DNA of 64,000 bases from Blasia pusilla (Eukaryota; Marchantiophyta; Marchantiopsida; Blasiales), in NCBI GenBank assembly GCA_050084515.1, contig CM114271.1:50654001-50718000 (forward strand), written 5' to 3'. Under the pieces are notes generated by a model. It was not told where the DNA came from. It was given only the letters and a program-made list of their open reading frames with translations, and did no database searches. The position numbers were made by a program, and so were the translations under genes. Shown in pieces: positions 23,515 through 34,493 of the stretch. Positions within the stretch are counted from its first letter, which is position 1. Every line of letters starts with the position of its first letter.

Positions 23515-23560
23515 TATGGGAAAGTGTCGTCTTCCTGCATAGGGTTCCAGTTCTGACATC
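23515..23560 (+). mobile_element. Possible Helitron 5' terminus
   Basis: TCTATACTATTATGGGAAAG preceded by A matches the usual start of plant Helitrons (TCTATACTATTA-like, inserted between A and T). No partner 3' end with a hairpin and CTRR was found downstream, so this is weak. Confidence 0.3.
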
Positions 23561-23648
23561 TGTCGAATTCGGCCACTAAAATTCTGCCGTGCATCAGCCT
23601 AATTTCTATTTTGTCGGATTTTGTCTTGCGTCGTTGCGGTGGGTTGGG

Positions 23649-23752
23649 TTAGGGTTTCAAAGCCTCCATTGTAGTTCATCGTACTTCGCCCTCCATTACA
23701 ACGGTTTTCAAGCATTTTAAATTCGATCATAATGAAGTGTGTTACTGACGAG
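23649..23752 (+). other. Candidate gene 5' end: telo-box-like leader and short first exon
   Basis: TTAGGGTTT (23649-23657) is a telo-box-like motif often found in leaders of plant translation genes. It is followed by ATG at 23732, seven codons (MKCVTDE) and a GAG/GTACGT donor at 23753. A candidate acceptor TTTTACAG lies near 24134, after which one frame reads DDYKWCNLRVMNCNTN and another stays in phase with the short exon. No family is recognised and the downstream frames stop quickly. Confidence 0.25.
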
Positions 23753-24289
23753 GTACGTTGATGCTCAATCTATTTAACGACATCCGTTGATGGAAAACTG
23801 CAACTTTCGAAAGGGCAGGGGGCTTGCGAGGGATTGTTGAGATCTTTGGCAGCTTCTAGGGTTTTCCAACATTGAGGGTTGGAAAGTATTTATTGCATTC
23901 ATTTATTCCAAAAGTAAGAGTGCGAGGCGAGGTCCATACACATCCAGGTTTAATTCATTCACCCACCAGCACATGAGTTCTGAGCGTTACTTTATAGATT
24001 TCATAAGCTTACAAACGTAGATGCTTTATGTTATTGTATGTTGCATCCCAGTTTCGCGTAAGTGTCATGTAAGCTAGAGTCATGGTAGAATTCTACTTTC
24101 CGACTAATTTGCCCTCTGCATCTTAAGTTTTACAGGGACGATTACAAGTGGTGCAACCTCCGAGTGATGAACTGCAACACCAACATAGCTCCAAACAACA
24201 TCTTTCAGCTCCCACGAATCGGCTCTGCATCCGCTCTCCCTGCATCTGGACGTTTCCTTTGTCGCCTTCATCTTTGATACTGTCTCCAC

Positions 24290-25250
24290 AAGGCAGAACC
24301 CAAGTTAGCTCATAGCAAGGCGAGTCCAGGTTGAGGGGGCGACCAAATCAGCTCATGTCAAATCTGTGCAGGCAAGACAATTGTGAACACATCAAGGTTG
24401 CATTAAAGCTAACTATGGCAACTAGGATAACAACTAGAAAGTCGATCCAAGGAAAGACGAGAAGCATCTCTACAGTCGTTTCATCGCAAAAGCATTATGG
24501 TGTAAAAACGCCAGATACAAAGCTTCTCGAGGGCTTCCCTTTGTCTTCTATGTCTCCACATGACTGCGTCCGTTTGAGTGCTTGGCGAAAGTCCCACATG
24601 GACATTTGACCTCCTTCGCGGAGGAAACACAACCCCGCAGATACTATAGACTTCAGGGACGCGCAAAGGGATTTGCTTCCTACTCATGGTGAGGCTCCCA
24701 GATCGGACAGGGATTATTTCCCAAGACATGTTGAGGACTCCGCCAAAAATCTAAGAATGCACGCAACCGTGCGGATGTTGTAGACTCCGAGGACGCGCGT
24801 AGTGACTCGCTTCCACTGACGATGAGGCTCATGGATTGGATAGGGGTTACTTCCCGAGGCCTCTTGAGGGCTCCGGGAAATCTAAGAATGTCAAAATAGA
24901 AGTCGAAGGGTCCCCAGAGTATCAAGTCAGAAGACCCAACATCGAGCAAGAATGCATTGTTGAAGCCTCATCTGCAAAGAAGCGGCTTAAAAGACATATA
25001 CAATATCGCTAAGTTCCATCTCCAATCTCGAGGGTTGAGTTGAGCAAGGTTGTCCCAAAGGCGGGGGCTAAGAGGACTCAAAAAGCGAAGAAACATGGAG
25101 GCGTTGTTGTCAATGTGCACATAGTTTTGTGAACTCCAACTCTGAATTAGAAGAGCGCGAATGTGTAGGATCGCACATACAGAAGCCATATCTACACCAT
25201 GTAAGGATAACCTGCAATATAAAATGTTCTTGTGAAATTTTGTCATGAAA
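24290..25250. other. Coding-like but unrecognised stretch with internal duplication
   Basis: Plus-strand reading in shifting frames gives protein-like text (HKSADVVDSEDAR-like, KNALLKPHLQRSGLKDIYNI, KAGAKRTQKAKKHGG) without a known domain. It contains a diverged tandem duplication with a period of about 131-134 bases (24640-24759 and 24774-24890), recognisable by TAGACTYC...GACGCGC and AAATCTAAGAATG. Possibly a pseudogene. Confidence 0.35.
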
Positions 25251-25593
25251 GCAAAAATTGAATGAAATCACTAAAAGTACTCAGCTCGAGTACTCTGATT
25301 CCTTTGCACTCCCGAATAGAAGCCCATGCACCTACATTGCGCATCCAAAGAGTGAAGAAGGGCAAGGCAAGTCTTGAGATTCACCAAGTGCGAGAGTTCT
25401 GTCACCACGAACGTACTCTAGTTAGGGGCTAGAGATAAGTTTGTGAGCATCCCAATGTCCATTGTACTCGAAATTAAGCAACTTTCATGCAAAGAACATA
25501 AACAAGCTAACAAAAGAAACGGAAGAATGGGACGGGAACGAAAGCGGGAAATAAATAAAGTGACAGCAAGAGGGACACAAAAAGGCTAACATT

Positions 25594-25655
25594 TGATTAG
25601 ATGACCGATATTTGCACATGGGCCTGATTAGATCACCGGCATTGGCACATGGGCT
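25594..25655 (+). repeat. Two-unit 31-bp tandem repeat
   Basis: Units 25594-25624 and 25625-25655, each beginning TGATTAGAT and ending GCACATGGGC plus one base. Flanks carry no gene. Confidence 0.85.
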
Positions 25656-26597
25656 CCTCACATATGTCTGTCCAAAGTACAAAGGCGGTTCAACTACGTT
25701 TAACAGTTATCCTTGGGCGCTTTTGCCAGCTGCGAGTGACAAGGGAAAAAAAATTCCTTTCTCTTGAGTCCCACGGTCGAATCGCACCAATTGGAGCCCT
25801 CACAAAAGCAACTTTCGTTCGTTGAGACTCGAGAGAAGTGTCCCTCTCTCACCAAAAGACACACATACTTGGGAGTCGATCCCAACACGACAATCCATGG
25901 TCGGGGGTTAGAAAATTGTGCCATTTCACGGTTGCAGCCCCGCACCAACTATACATCCGTTTGAAAGTTTATTTTTGTCCTCTTTAGGAACGTGTGTCAA
26001 ATTTCTCATTTCTACTATTAGCCTCGAATTTCGTCTAAACTCAATTTGACAAAAAGAGCAAACACGAGAGAAGCAAAGCCAAGAAAGCCCAAAAAAGAAG
26101 TGGGAAAGGGATAAATCAACATCGATTTGTGGGATGCCATGGGAGGGGGCGAGATCGCCTCGTTGTGAAGTGAAAATGGAGAGAGAGTGGAGCAAAGTCT
26201 ACTCGACCACGACCAACTCCAAGTCAAATTGTATAAAGTGTTGCTGTGGGAGGCGTCCCCGTCCATCAGAGGTCTGCTCTCTATGAAGTGAGCAGAAAGG
26301 AGTCCAAAGTCGAGCACGAGCACATACAAACCTCACAAACGTAGCGATGGGAGTTCATTAAGGCGCCCACGAAGAAACTTGAGTGTTGCTGCGCTTGGGA
26401 GCGAGAGCGTTTGAACTACACAAGATGCAGCCCGCGCGGAGAGCATCACGAAGGGTGTGTGAGGGAAATGAGAGGGGGAGAGGGGTACATCGAAGCCCGA
26501 CGTGGGAAAGTGCCATCGGAGGGGGACCGTCGGGGATCGCGTCTTTGTCATTCGATCGCCTTCCTCAAATCCAACGGTGCATGCCAATCTGCGCCGT
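25656..26597. other. No gene recognised
   Basis: Several open frames of 65-103 codons on both strands overlap each other and none matches a known family. The stretch has mixed base composition and no clear repeats. Confidence 0.45.
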
Positions 26598-26693
26598 TAG
26601 GTCTTGCAAAATTAGGGCAAGACCTATTCGTTGGGGTCGGGCCTAACGAATAGATCGGGGTCATGGTCGGGTTAGGGTTGGGTGACCCTAACC
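26598..26693. repeat. Cluster of three short perfect hairpins
   Basis: Hairpin 1: TAGGTCTTGC (26598-26607) with GCAAGACCTA (26617-26626). Hairpin 2: CTATTCGTT (26624-26632) with AACGAATAG (26645-26653), overlapping the first arm set so the two exclude each other. Hairpin 3: GGTTAGGGT (26670-26678) with ACCCTAACC (26685-26693). A T-rich AT tract follows. Confidence 0.9.
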
Positions 26694-27131
26694 TGATTAA
26701 TTTTAAAATTTAAAATTTAAAATTATTTTACAAAATTTTGTATTTTTCTGATTTAATTATTTTTTCTGATGGAATTATTTTTCTAATTGAACTGTTTTTT
26801 CTGATTGAATTATTTTTACTGATTATTAAAAAAAAATTTAGTTTTCCTTTTTTACTAGGCTTTTGTTTCTTTCTTTCCTACTCTCCTTCTAATTTTACAC
26901 TTTTTTTTCTCACCTTTTTCCACCTAGAATTTTTTTTTTCATACCTCTTTTGAATCTTTTTCCACTTCTAATTTTTTATTTTTTATTTTTTTGTAGATGG
27001 CGAGTGCAAGTTACAGCTTTGTGGACCCGTAGAGACAACCGCTTGATGTTATCACAAATACAAGAGGTCCAAGACATAGTTCAAAAGGACATATTTGCGT
27101 ATCAAGCACACGTCTCTGATGTAAGCCGATC
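26694..27131. other. AT-rich and poly-pyrimidine DNA
   Basis: TTTAAAATT repeats then long T/C-rich runs to about 26995. An open frame here encodes only Phe and Leu rich low-complexity sequence and is not credible as a gene. Confidence 0.6.
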
Positions 27132-28052
27132 TTATTTTTGCCATATCTTTAAAGTTTGCATGAGAAAGTTGTTATTTTTGCCATACATTTTTTTGCAGAC
27201 CTCCTCACTTATGTTGAGCTCTACCCGCTTAGACAACTTGAAGACCACCTTCAATGTGGGCTTCGCCATGTGAAGCAACATCGCATCCTGAACTCTCCTC
27301 CATAGCTCCTCGTCTAGCACCCCATACCAATACTGTATGGATTGCGCTTCAATTACCCCATATGTAGCAATGATCAGCCGTCGCATGCGTGTGAACGCCT
27401 CCCTAAGAATCTCACCGGATCTCCGCTGAAAATCATGTAGATTCTTCTGCTTGTCGGTCCGCACGCCTTGGTAGCTCCTCCCCAATTTTCGGAAGAACTC
27501 CATTGTAAGACTGAAACTTGGTGGTCCTCTACCACGAGAGGTCTCTGCCACCTCATCACTCTAACTGCCATTCTCTCCATCTAGTCCTTGGGCTGATGGT
27601 GAAGGCCTCTCCGCTCTCACTATCCCATCATACTCCTTGCGGCCATTAGTGGGCATATACCCTGGAGCCCAATACACCCTCCAAGCATTAATCTCTATAA
27701 AGTATAGAGATCGGAACTCCATGTAATCATCCATCGACGGACCCTCCAAGTGCTGGAACAATCCCTTCCATGCCATCAAAGGGTTGAACCACGTAGGGGT
27801 CCGTATCTCCTGGAAGTCGCACCACGTGTCAAACTCTTGGATGAAGTCATCTAGATCTATGGTGCCTACCACACCTGAGAAATGACGCATACCCCGATGG
27901 CCCATATCGTCGATCTCTCTCCACGTATCACTATCCCCGTCCGCAATCTCGTCACCAAACCCGATGTCTAGTGATGATGATCCAGCCACATATGGGACTC
28001 GAGGTGGTTCCTCACTCAAAACCCCTCGATACCTCACATCACTTCGTGTCAC
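27132..28052 (-). pseudogene. Gypsy-type gag, single copy
   Basis: Two open frames in order. N-terminal half (28052-27561): VVGTIDLDDFIQEFDTWCDF, NPLMAWKGLFQHLEGPSMDD, then a YWAPGYMPT segment. C-terminal half (27551-27132): LGRSYQGVRTDKQKNLHDFQ, GEILREAFTRMRRLI, SIQYWYGVLDEELWRRV. This is the retrotransposon-gag layout (WW-like core, then a FQR..GE.LREA helix region). No zinc knuckle, protease or RT follows it before unrelated DNA, so this copy is truncated or belongs to a gag-only family. Related copies lie at 34.5-37.9 and 50.7 kb. Confidence 0.82.
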
Positions 28053-29689
28053 TCCACTACCACTACTCGTAATACCCCATTCTTCCGAACCCTAGAAGAA
28101 CGCCGTGTTGACAACCGTGTCTCATCCGTTCAAGCACTCAGACTCACCAAGAGTCTCCCACACTCTTCACTAGACCAACTACGCTAATGCCAATCCCGTG
28201 ATGACACACCCGGCCTCACGCACACTCAACACTCGGGCTCACCTTGAGCCTCCCGACTAACTCACCTAAGTCACAAACATACTCTCGGGTCATGCACGCG
28301 ATCCCTACTTGGCAACCGCCGTATATCCACCAACATGCTACATATGAAAGCAGTCTACACTCGTCAACATGACTATACCCATCTAGCACTAGCTCTACCC
28401 GATACTCGACACCCTAAATGACATGAGACAAGTACAGGAAAAGGGACTCGAATGGGTAACCTGATCACGGCCTCCAACCCATGGCACCGTCAACACTCAC
28501 TCCTCCATGTGGTGTGGCAACCTCCGAAACATAACACTCTCCTCGAACAACACATCGAACCTCTGGTCAGCGGGTGCAGACTACCCATCGACATCAACAC
28601 ATGCATCCCCACCTCTAGCACTTTGTCGCAAACTCTCGGCATGGATCACAATCTCACCATCAATCAAGGCTGAGAGCATCAAGTCTCTACATCCGGAATT
28701 ATGGAACACCTCCCACTCAACTCCGAAAACTCCAACGCACGCCCACTCAACCATGTAGCTCTCATGAACCCATCCAACCCGCTCTTTACCACGTCATCCG
28801 ACGTTGTCTGGTCTCACCATGTAGCCCGGCCCGACGCCCTGGTAGCGCACGGTGCTCTATGCACCTCCCGCATTCTTGGAGCATCCTTACCCTTCCTTCT
28901 TAGCCCCGGCGCGATGCCCTATGCAAAGCCTCCTTGCCTTGCCCTCATCCAGCCCCATCTCTCCATGCACGTAGCCTAGCCCCGCTCTCCCCTTCTTAGG
29001 CCGGCGCAACCCTACCTACTCCCATTCATCCCCTTTTGACCCAAACACCTGTCAGCAAATGCCTCCATCTTTGGAGTCATAATGACTCCCTTGGACCCTC
29101 CTTCCGGATCCCATTTAATGTGCGCGCACGGCTTCCTATGAGCTCGCATCCCTCCTTACGCACTATGTGCTTCTGTTTGTCTACTCGATTCCGTCTACGC
29201 CGACTTGCACATCCGCATCCGCTCACTCCAGCTCCGAACTTAGTCTCTTCTCCGCCAACACATGTCTCCCTACCTTATGCAACCTAATTGAGCCACAACC
29301 TAACTACCTTATGAAGTGACCTAAAGGTATACGGCTGTGCTCTAGCACCCAACCGCCTTTACTTGATAGCCCCTCGATGACTGCAAGCCCCAAAGTTTCT
29401 TTTCCTCCCCTCTCCGGATGCTCTCACTCAGGTACACCTGACGCCACGCTTCCCGCTACACTCTATTGTTCCCTCTCATCAATCTACACCAACAAAATCC
29501 AAGAAAAATGGATTGCGCTTCCGTGCACGAACTTTTGAACTGAAAAAATGCCAACAACAACACCAACCAACATCTCAGGGCTCCCCCAAATGAGGCAACT
29601 CGTGTGCCTACATGCAAACAACAAATTCCCCCTTTTCCCCTCACATCTTTCTCATGTAAAATCTGAATAGTAAAAACAGCTCACCCAAC
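28053..29689 (-). other. C-rich untranslated DNA upstream of the gag copy
   Basis: No credible gene. On the gag strand this is the stretch between an LTR-like piece and the gag start, so it is probably leader DNA of the same element. A C-rich patch at 28780-29240 resembles the GC patch at 17.87-18.23 kb in composition. Confidence 0.45.
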
Positions 29690-29990
29690 CTAAAACTCCA
29701 CTAATGAATCTACATCGGCATATCAAACCACATCCACCCTCTGCTATGAGGGAATTCGGACCCTAGCACCCTAGCTCCTACACACCCACACACGTACATG
29801 CAAGAGAGATGCTCCTAAGGCTCAAAATGAGAAAGATGGCTTGAGAAAGCCATCTCTCTCACTCTTATACCCTTGGGAAGAGCCAAAAGGCTCTTCCTCC
29901 AAAACTAGCCCTACCAACGGTAACCTACATGCACAGGTTACCAGATGACCGTTGACTCGATCAATGGGTCATCTGACGGACTAAAACCAA
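29690..29990 (-). mobile_element. LTR-type repeat, reverse copy
   Basis: Reverse complement of the block at 16990-17310: same order of GTCA(A/G)(T)GG, AGCCTTTT, CTTCCCAAGGGTATAAGAG, GGAGCATCTCTCTTGC and GATGTAGATTC. It lies upstream of the minus-strand gag at 27-28 kb in the position of its 5' LTR. The first about 85 bases of the 16.84 kb copy are missing here. Confidence 0.65.
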
Positions 29991-31435
29991 AATAGGGTGG
30001 GAGGGAGGGAAAGGGACACGATGTTAGGTGTCGGGCCAAAAATTTGGGCGTTGGTCGCATCAGCAAAATGTAGGATAATTTATTTATTTTTAAAAATTCC
30101 GAATATTTTGGATGCAATAGTGAAAATTCAATTTTTGGGAAAGAATCCAAAATTTTGTATTTTTGGTGCAATTTTTGATGTCTCCCGATGCTCGACATCA
30201 TGGGGTTAGCGCATGGGATTCCCAACGCCACCCTCGGGTCAACCCGAGATGGCAAGGGCATTGGCGGGCGTCAATGCTCGACCCATGGCAAGTCATGAAT
30301 GACGAGATGTCTGGCACCTTGGTGGCCTTTGTCCAGCTCTGTGCACCCCTAATTAGCCATAGGTGTCAACGCCATTGTACAACAAGGGATTTTTGTCATT
30401 ATGTAGGTGATTTGTGGGTCCAATTTTGTGATTCAGTTGCGGGTACACTTCATGTGACTACCTTGTGGCTTGATTTCAACCTTTTGTGCATAGTGGTGGA
30501 AGTTGGAAGTCACGCATGAGTTGCAAATATCAAGACTCACAAGTTTTTTACGATAAGTTTTGAGATTTTTGGGAGATTCATTCTCATATGTTGCGAAGAT
30601 GTTTAAGGATCGGAAACATTGAAATGGAGATGTAGTACTTGGATTGGGATGAAGTGAGTTGAAGATAGAGATGGTTGCATGGACGAGGGAGCATGCAATA
30701 ATCATTTGTCCAATTTTCTCTCTTCATGTCTCAAGTACTTCCACTCTTACATTACCCTTTGAAATGGTGGACGTATCCAAAAGATTTTGGAGAGAATGGC
30801 GTTGATAATTACCATTGGAATTCATCCGGAAAGGTAATGTAAAGGTGTTTGTGATAATAAGGGCTAGCATTGCCTTTCCCCTCCTTGAGACTCTTGGATA
30901 TGTTTATAACCATAGATGGGTGCATGCTCGGGGACTTCAATATACATATATACTCTATAGTATATGTGTGCGGAACCCTATTAAACCACCCCTACTCCTC
31001 CCCGCCCTTCCCCCTTTAATATTAAAGCCCCTTCTTACATCAACATCATAATATTAAAGCCCTTTCTTAGAAGTGATATTTGTATATTCCAACCCCTTGC
31101 CTAAAAAAAAAAGGTTGTGTGATCAAAAGAATTTTCTCCGTGAAGAAGATTACAATTAGAAAATACATCTTAAATAATCCCACAATTCCACATCAACACC
31201 CATCCTTAAACTTCACTCACTGTTTTGGATTCTTAACCTAGATCCATGACACAACTTAATCTGATTGAATTCATAACGTGCTCACATTTATGAAAATCTA
31301 TACAATAGAAGAAGCTTATGCAAATTATGAACCAGGATGGACATCATGTCCTCAAGGTATGGTTCTCCTCTAAGAATTTATCAAGGGCCTTTCTATTATT
31401 TTCATCTTAAGTCTATGTACTGACCAAACCTCCGC
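29991..31435. other. No gene recognised
   Basis: Low-information DNA with an AT-rich core near 30060-30170. TAATATTAAAGCCC(C/T)TTCTTA occurs twice, at about 31017 and 31050. Open frames of up to 118 codons match no family. Confidence 0.45.
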
Positions 31436-33560
31436 TCAGATGGTGATCAAGCTTACTACCATCTCAATGTCAATCCATCTAGTATTTATCTCATTATATT
31501 TAAACTTGCTCTTGCTATTGCCTACTGGCTCATAATAATTACACATGACTTGGTATATACATTGGCCACTTTCATTCAAAGAGACAAGTCTATCTAACAA
31601 ATCCACCTCAAGTCTAGATGAAGCAAACTTGGCTCCATATTTCCTCCTGATTTTTTGAACTCTTCCTATCCAAATTATTTGATGATATCCATAAAGGATA
31701 AATGCCTCTGTAATATCTTTAGGCCTTGATGTCTTGCCTTTTCCTTTTCCTTTTCTTCTCCCTTTGTTTGCATCCAATGATGCTCGAGGGGATCTGCATG
31801 GTTGAAGAACACTTGGACCTGATGGAAATACAACAACAATATCAGATCGAGTATCCAAAATAATATTTTCACTTTTATCTTCTCTATTCTCCATGAAACT
31901 ATTCTAATGAATAAATTCCCTCACCTTCCCTATATTTTGAACCCTTTTCGATCTATCTCTTGAAAGAGAGGATTTCCTACAAGTTTAGTAACAAGATAAG
32001 ACTTGTAGATCTGACTCCCCTCATACGTCAGTATAGGAGTTACTTTTTTTATTCTCTCTTGCCTACCATGAAGTTGTGAAGACATGAATTCCTCAAAAAC
32101 ACGAGCAACTCCATAACCAAAAACATCTCCATCATTCAATCCATCATCTAGCATATCATCATCTCGAGGTAAAGTAGGACTAGTATCACTTGTGTTCCAT
32201 AATACACTATCAATGAGGTCCAAGTTGTCTCCATTTCCATCTTGAGTTGGAGAAGGAAAGCTTGATCTCCCTTGGTCAGAAGCCCAAAGAGGTGTAACTT
32301 TGTCTTCTGCTTCCGCCTCTTCATTAGGATCAATTTCCATGTTCTAGATGGAAATGAAATCTTTCTTCCAGATTTGGGTTTCTATCACCCAAGGTGTATT
32401 CCACCACCTTGTATCAATCTCTGATGTATGTGGATTCATCTCTAATCTTATGCAAAGATTTTGTGCCTCCCACGTACAAACCCGGCTTCAAGACATCCAC
32501 AACAAGATCATTTGTGGCAACACAACTATAATCATCCAAAATCATTAGTAATTGGCATGGAAGGAGAGGATGTAAGTCATGTCAAATATGCTCCATTTTC
32601 TTGTGAGACCTTATCAATTTCAACCCTTCTGCACCATACTCTAATGCAAAAATTATCTTCAAACTTGAGATTGAATCCGTCAGATATCCAAAATCATAAT
32701 TCCGCTCATGACCTACCATCCCTCTACATTTAGAAAAGAAGATTTCACAACAATATGATCCTATTAAATGAAGAGGAACAGGAAGGGAAGGATATTTGTC
32801 TCTAAAGAGACACAGGAAGAATGACACGACATATTCACATTATGAAATGCTTGCATACTAATTCTTTTTTTTTTTTTTCAGAATATGTATCACTGCATAA
32901 CTTCAACCTCAACCTCCATAGTTGTAGGAATCATATGATTTCTGAATAGAGCATGATTTGAGTCCTCAAATCATACTTCATACAATCATAGGAAAACAAA
33001 CATCAATATTTTCATCACATATCGATAGATATATCTCTGTACCCAAAGTTCTCTCATGCAAAGCATCTTCTTGTGTTTGCAAGTCATGAAGACAAGCTTG
33101 CCCCAAAATTATCTGTCCCTTCTTCTTGAATCATCAAAGGCCAGATGATGTTTCTTGTTTCGGTAAAGGTTATAGACCATTAGTACGTGTTCTAAAGATG
33201 CTATGTAAGGACCTAACATTATTGGATGGCTTGCTCTAACCAATGGGTTCAAAAATTTCTTCATACAATGAGGACGATCTTGATCATCAAACCCTGCATA
33301 ATCTCCATTAGGATATTCATGTACATTGAATCCCCACCTAGCCCAATTTAGACCCTTACGAGTGTGATCCCCATATGGTCCTCTACCCATATAATCCTCA
33401 AGCATAAGCTTATGCCTTTGTGCATCATGATCAGAAGCATTCCCAATAACAAGGCTTACCGATTCCCTACAATATGAATTCCACATGGTTTTCATATCCA
33501 TCCACTGAGCCCGTACCCAATTAGTTGTGAAGCTATCATACGTGAAGGTTGCACAAACAA
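31436..33560 (-). pseudogene. Unclassified mobile-element-like protein, broken
   Basis: Four collinear minus-strand blocks that read as one protein with frameshifts. Block 1 (about 33550-33000): WNSYCRESVSLVIGNASDHD, GLNWARWGFNVHEYPNGDY, KFLNPLVRASHPIMLGPYIA, then LGQACLHDLQTQEDALHERT in another frame. Block 2 (32827-32582): SLPVPLHLIGSYCCEIFFSK, GMVGHERNYDFGYL. Block 3 (32340-31930): acidic N-part, then TYEGSQIYKSYLVTKLVGNP. Block 4 (31894-31436): basic KGRRKGKGKGK, IWIGRVQKIRRKYGAKF, EVDLLDRLVSL, KFKYNEINTRWIDIEMV. I do not recognise a catalytic domain. Its placement among retroelements and its decay suggest a DNA-transposon or other mobile-element protein; a decayed host gene is the alternative. 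Confidence 0.5.
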
Positions 33561-33763
33561 CTAGTTTGGGAAGTTACTCATGTAGAGAATTTATAACAGT
33601 TACATAAGCACAAAACATGCTATATGACTTTCAAATGTGGATATATTTTTCTCATATCCCTCATCTCCCTCTCCAACCACAATTTCCAAGCCCATGGATG
33701 TCTCCATAGGTGACGTCTATACAGAGTTGTCAGTTAACCTCCTCCTAGAAGATGATCAATGAC

Positions 33764-34493
33764 CTATATCACACAAGGTAATACCTTCCTAACAACTATA
33801 CATGTGCCATAGAGTTCACCTTCTTTATTATTAGCTGCACATAGCCTTGTATGAATAGACCACTTGCCTTTTTTGTATACACTTTGTGACATGATCTTGA
33901 TCTCCAAACCATAATCAACTAGAGCTAGAACTGACTTTTGGAGAGAGACAAGTTGAATTATGGCCTCTCTCGTTGCACACACCCAATATGATTAAGAAAA
34001 CTGGTGCCTTTTCGACCTTGTTCTATCAAGGCTTCTCCTTCTCTTGCCTCTTCTTCCTACAAGACAAGTTTTTATATGAAAAAATTGGCCAAACTCTTCA
34101 TCATCTTCTTTTTTAGTTGAATATGTACCCAATGCCCTCACCTTTATCATATCTGCAATCATCTGACTCTTCCTCTTGATCACATCTATGATCCACTCAT
34201 GAGAGTCACGTTTGGCTATCCCCAAAACTTCCCTCAAAGAGAACTCTAATTTTTTATCCATAATTGATTCTCTCCACAAGAGTCTCCTTCAAATTTGTGT
34301 TTTTCTCGATATAAATTTGTAGTTTGTATGTAGGAGTCTTATCCTTGGTCTTTTGAGAAGACCTCATTTCTTTCTCCTTCATTCCAACTTCTTTCATATA
34401 AGAGTCCATCATGGATTTAGATGTAGAGGATTCTATGTGAATCTCATCTTGAGCGTCTATTCTAAGGGTATATCTTCCATATCTCCTATGCAA
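33764..34493 (-). pseudogene. Gypsy-type protease region
   Basis: Upstream blocks TPTYKLQIYIEKNTNLKETL and KLEFSLREVLGIAKRDSHEW, then a retropepsin-like ALVDYGLEIKIMSQSVY, where the active-site triplet is DYG in place of the usual D(S/T)G. LYGTCIVVRK follows. The order (linker, then protease) matches some gypsy gag-pol polyproteins. RT does not follow. It sits directly downstream of a gag copy and could be its continuation. Confidence 0.6.

Noticed and set aside
26738-26953. 71-codon Phe/Leu-rich open frame
   Set aside because: Pure by-product of a T-rich tract.
33764-34493. Assigning the protease fragment firmly to gag copy 1
   Set aside because: The order fits, but no uninterrupted frame or shared LTR links them, so it was listed separately.
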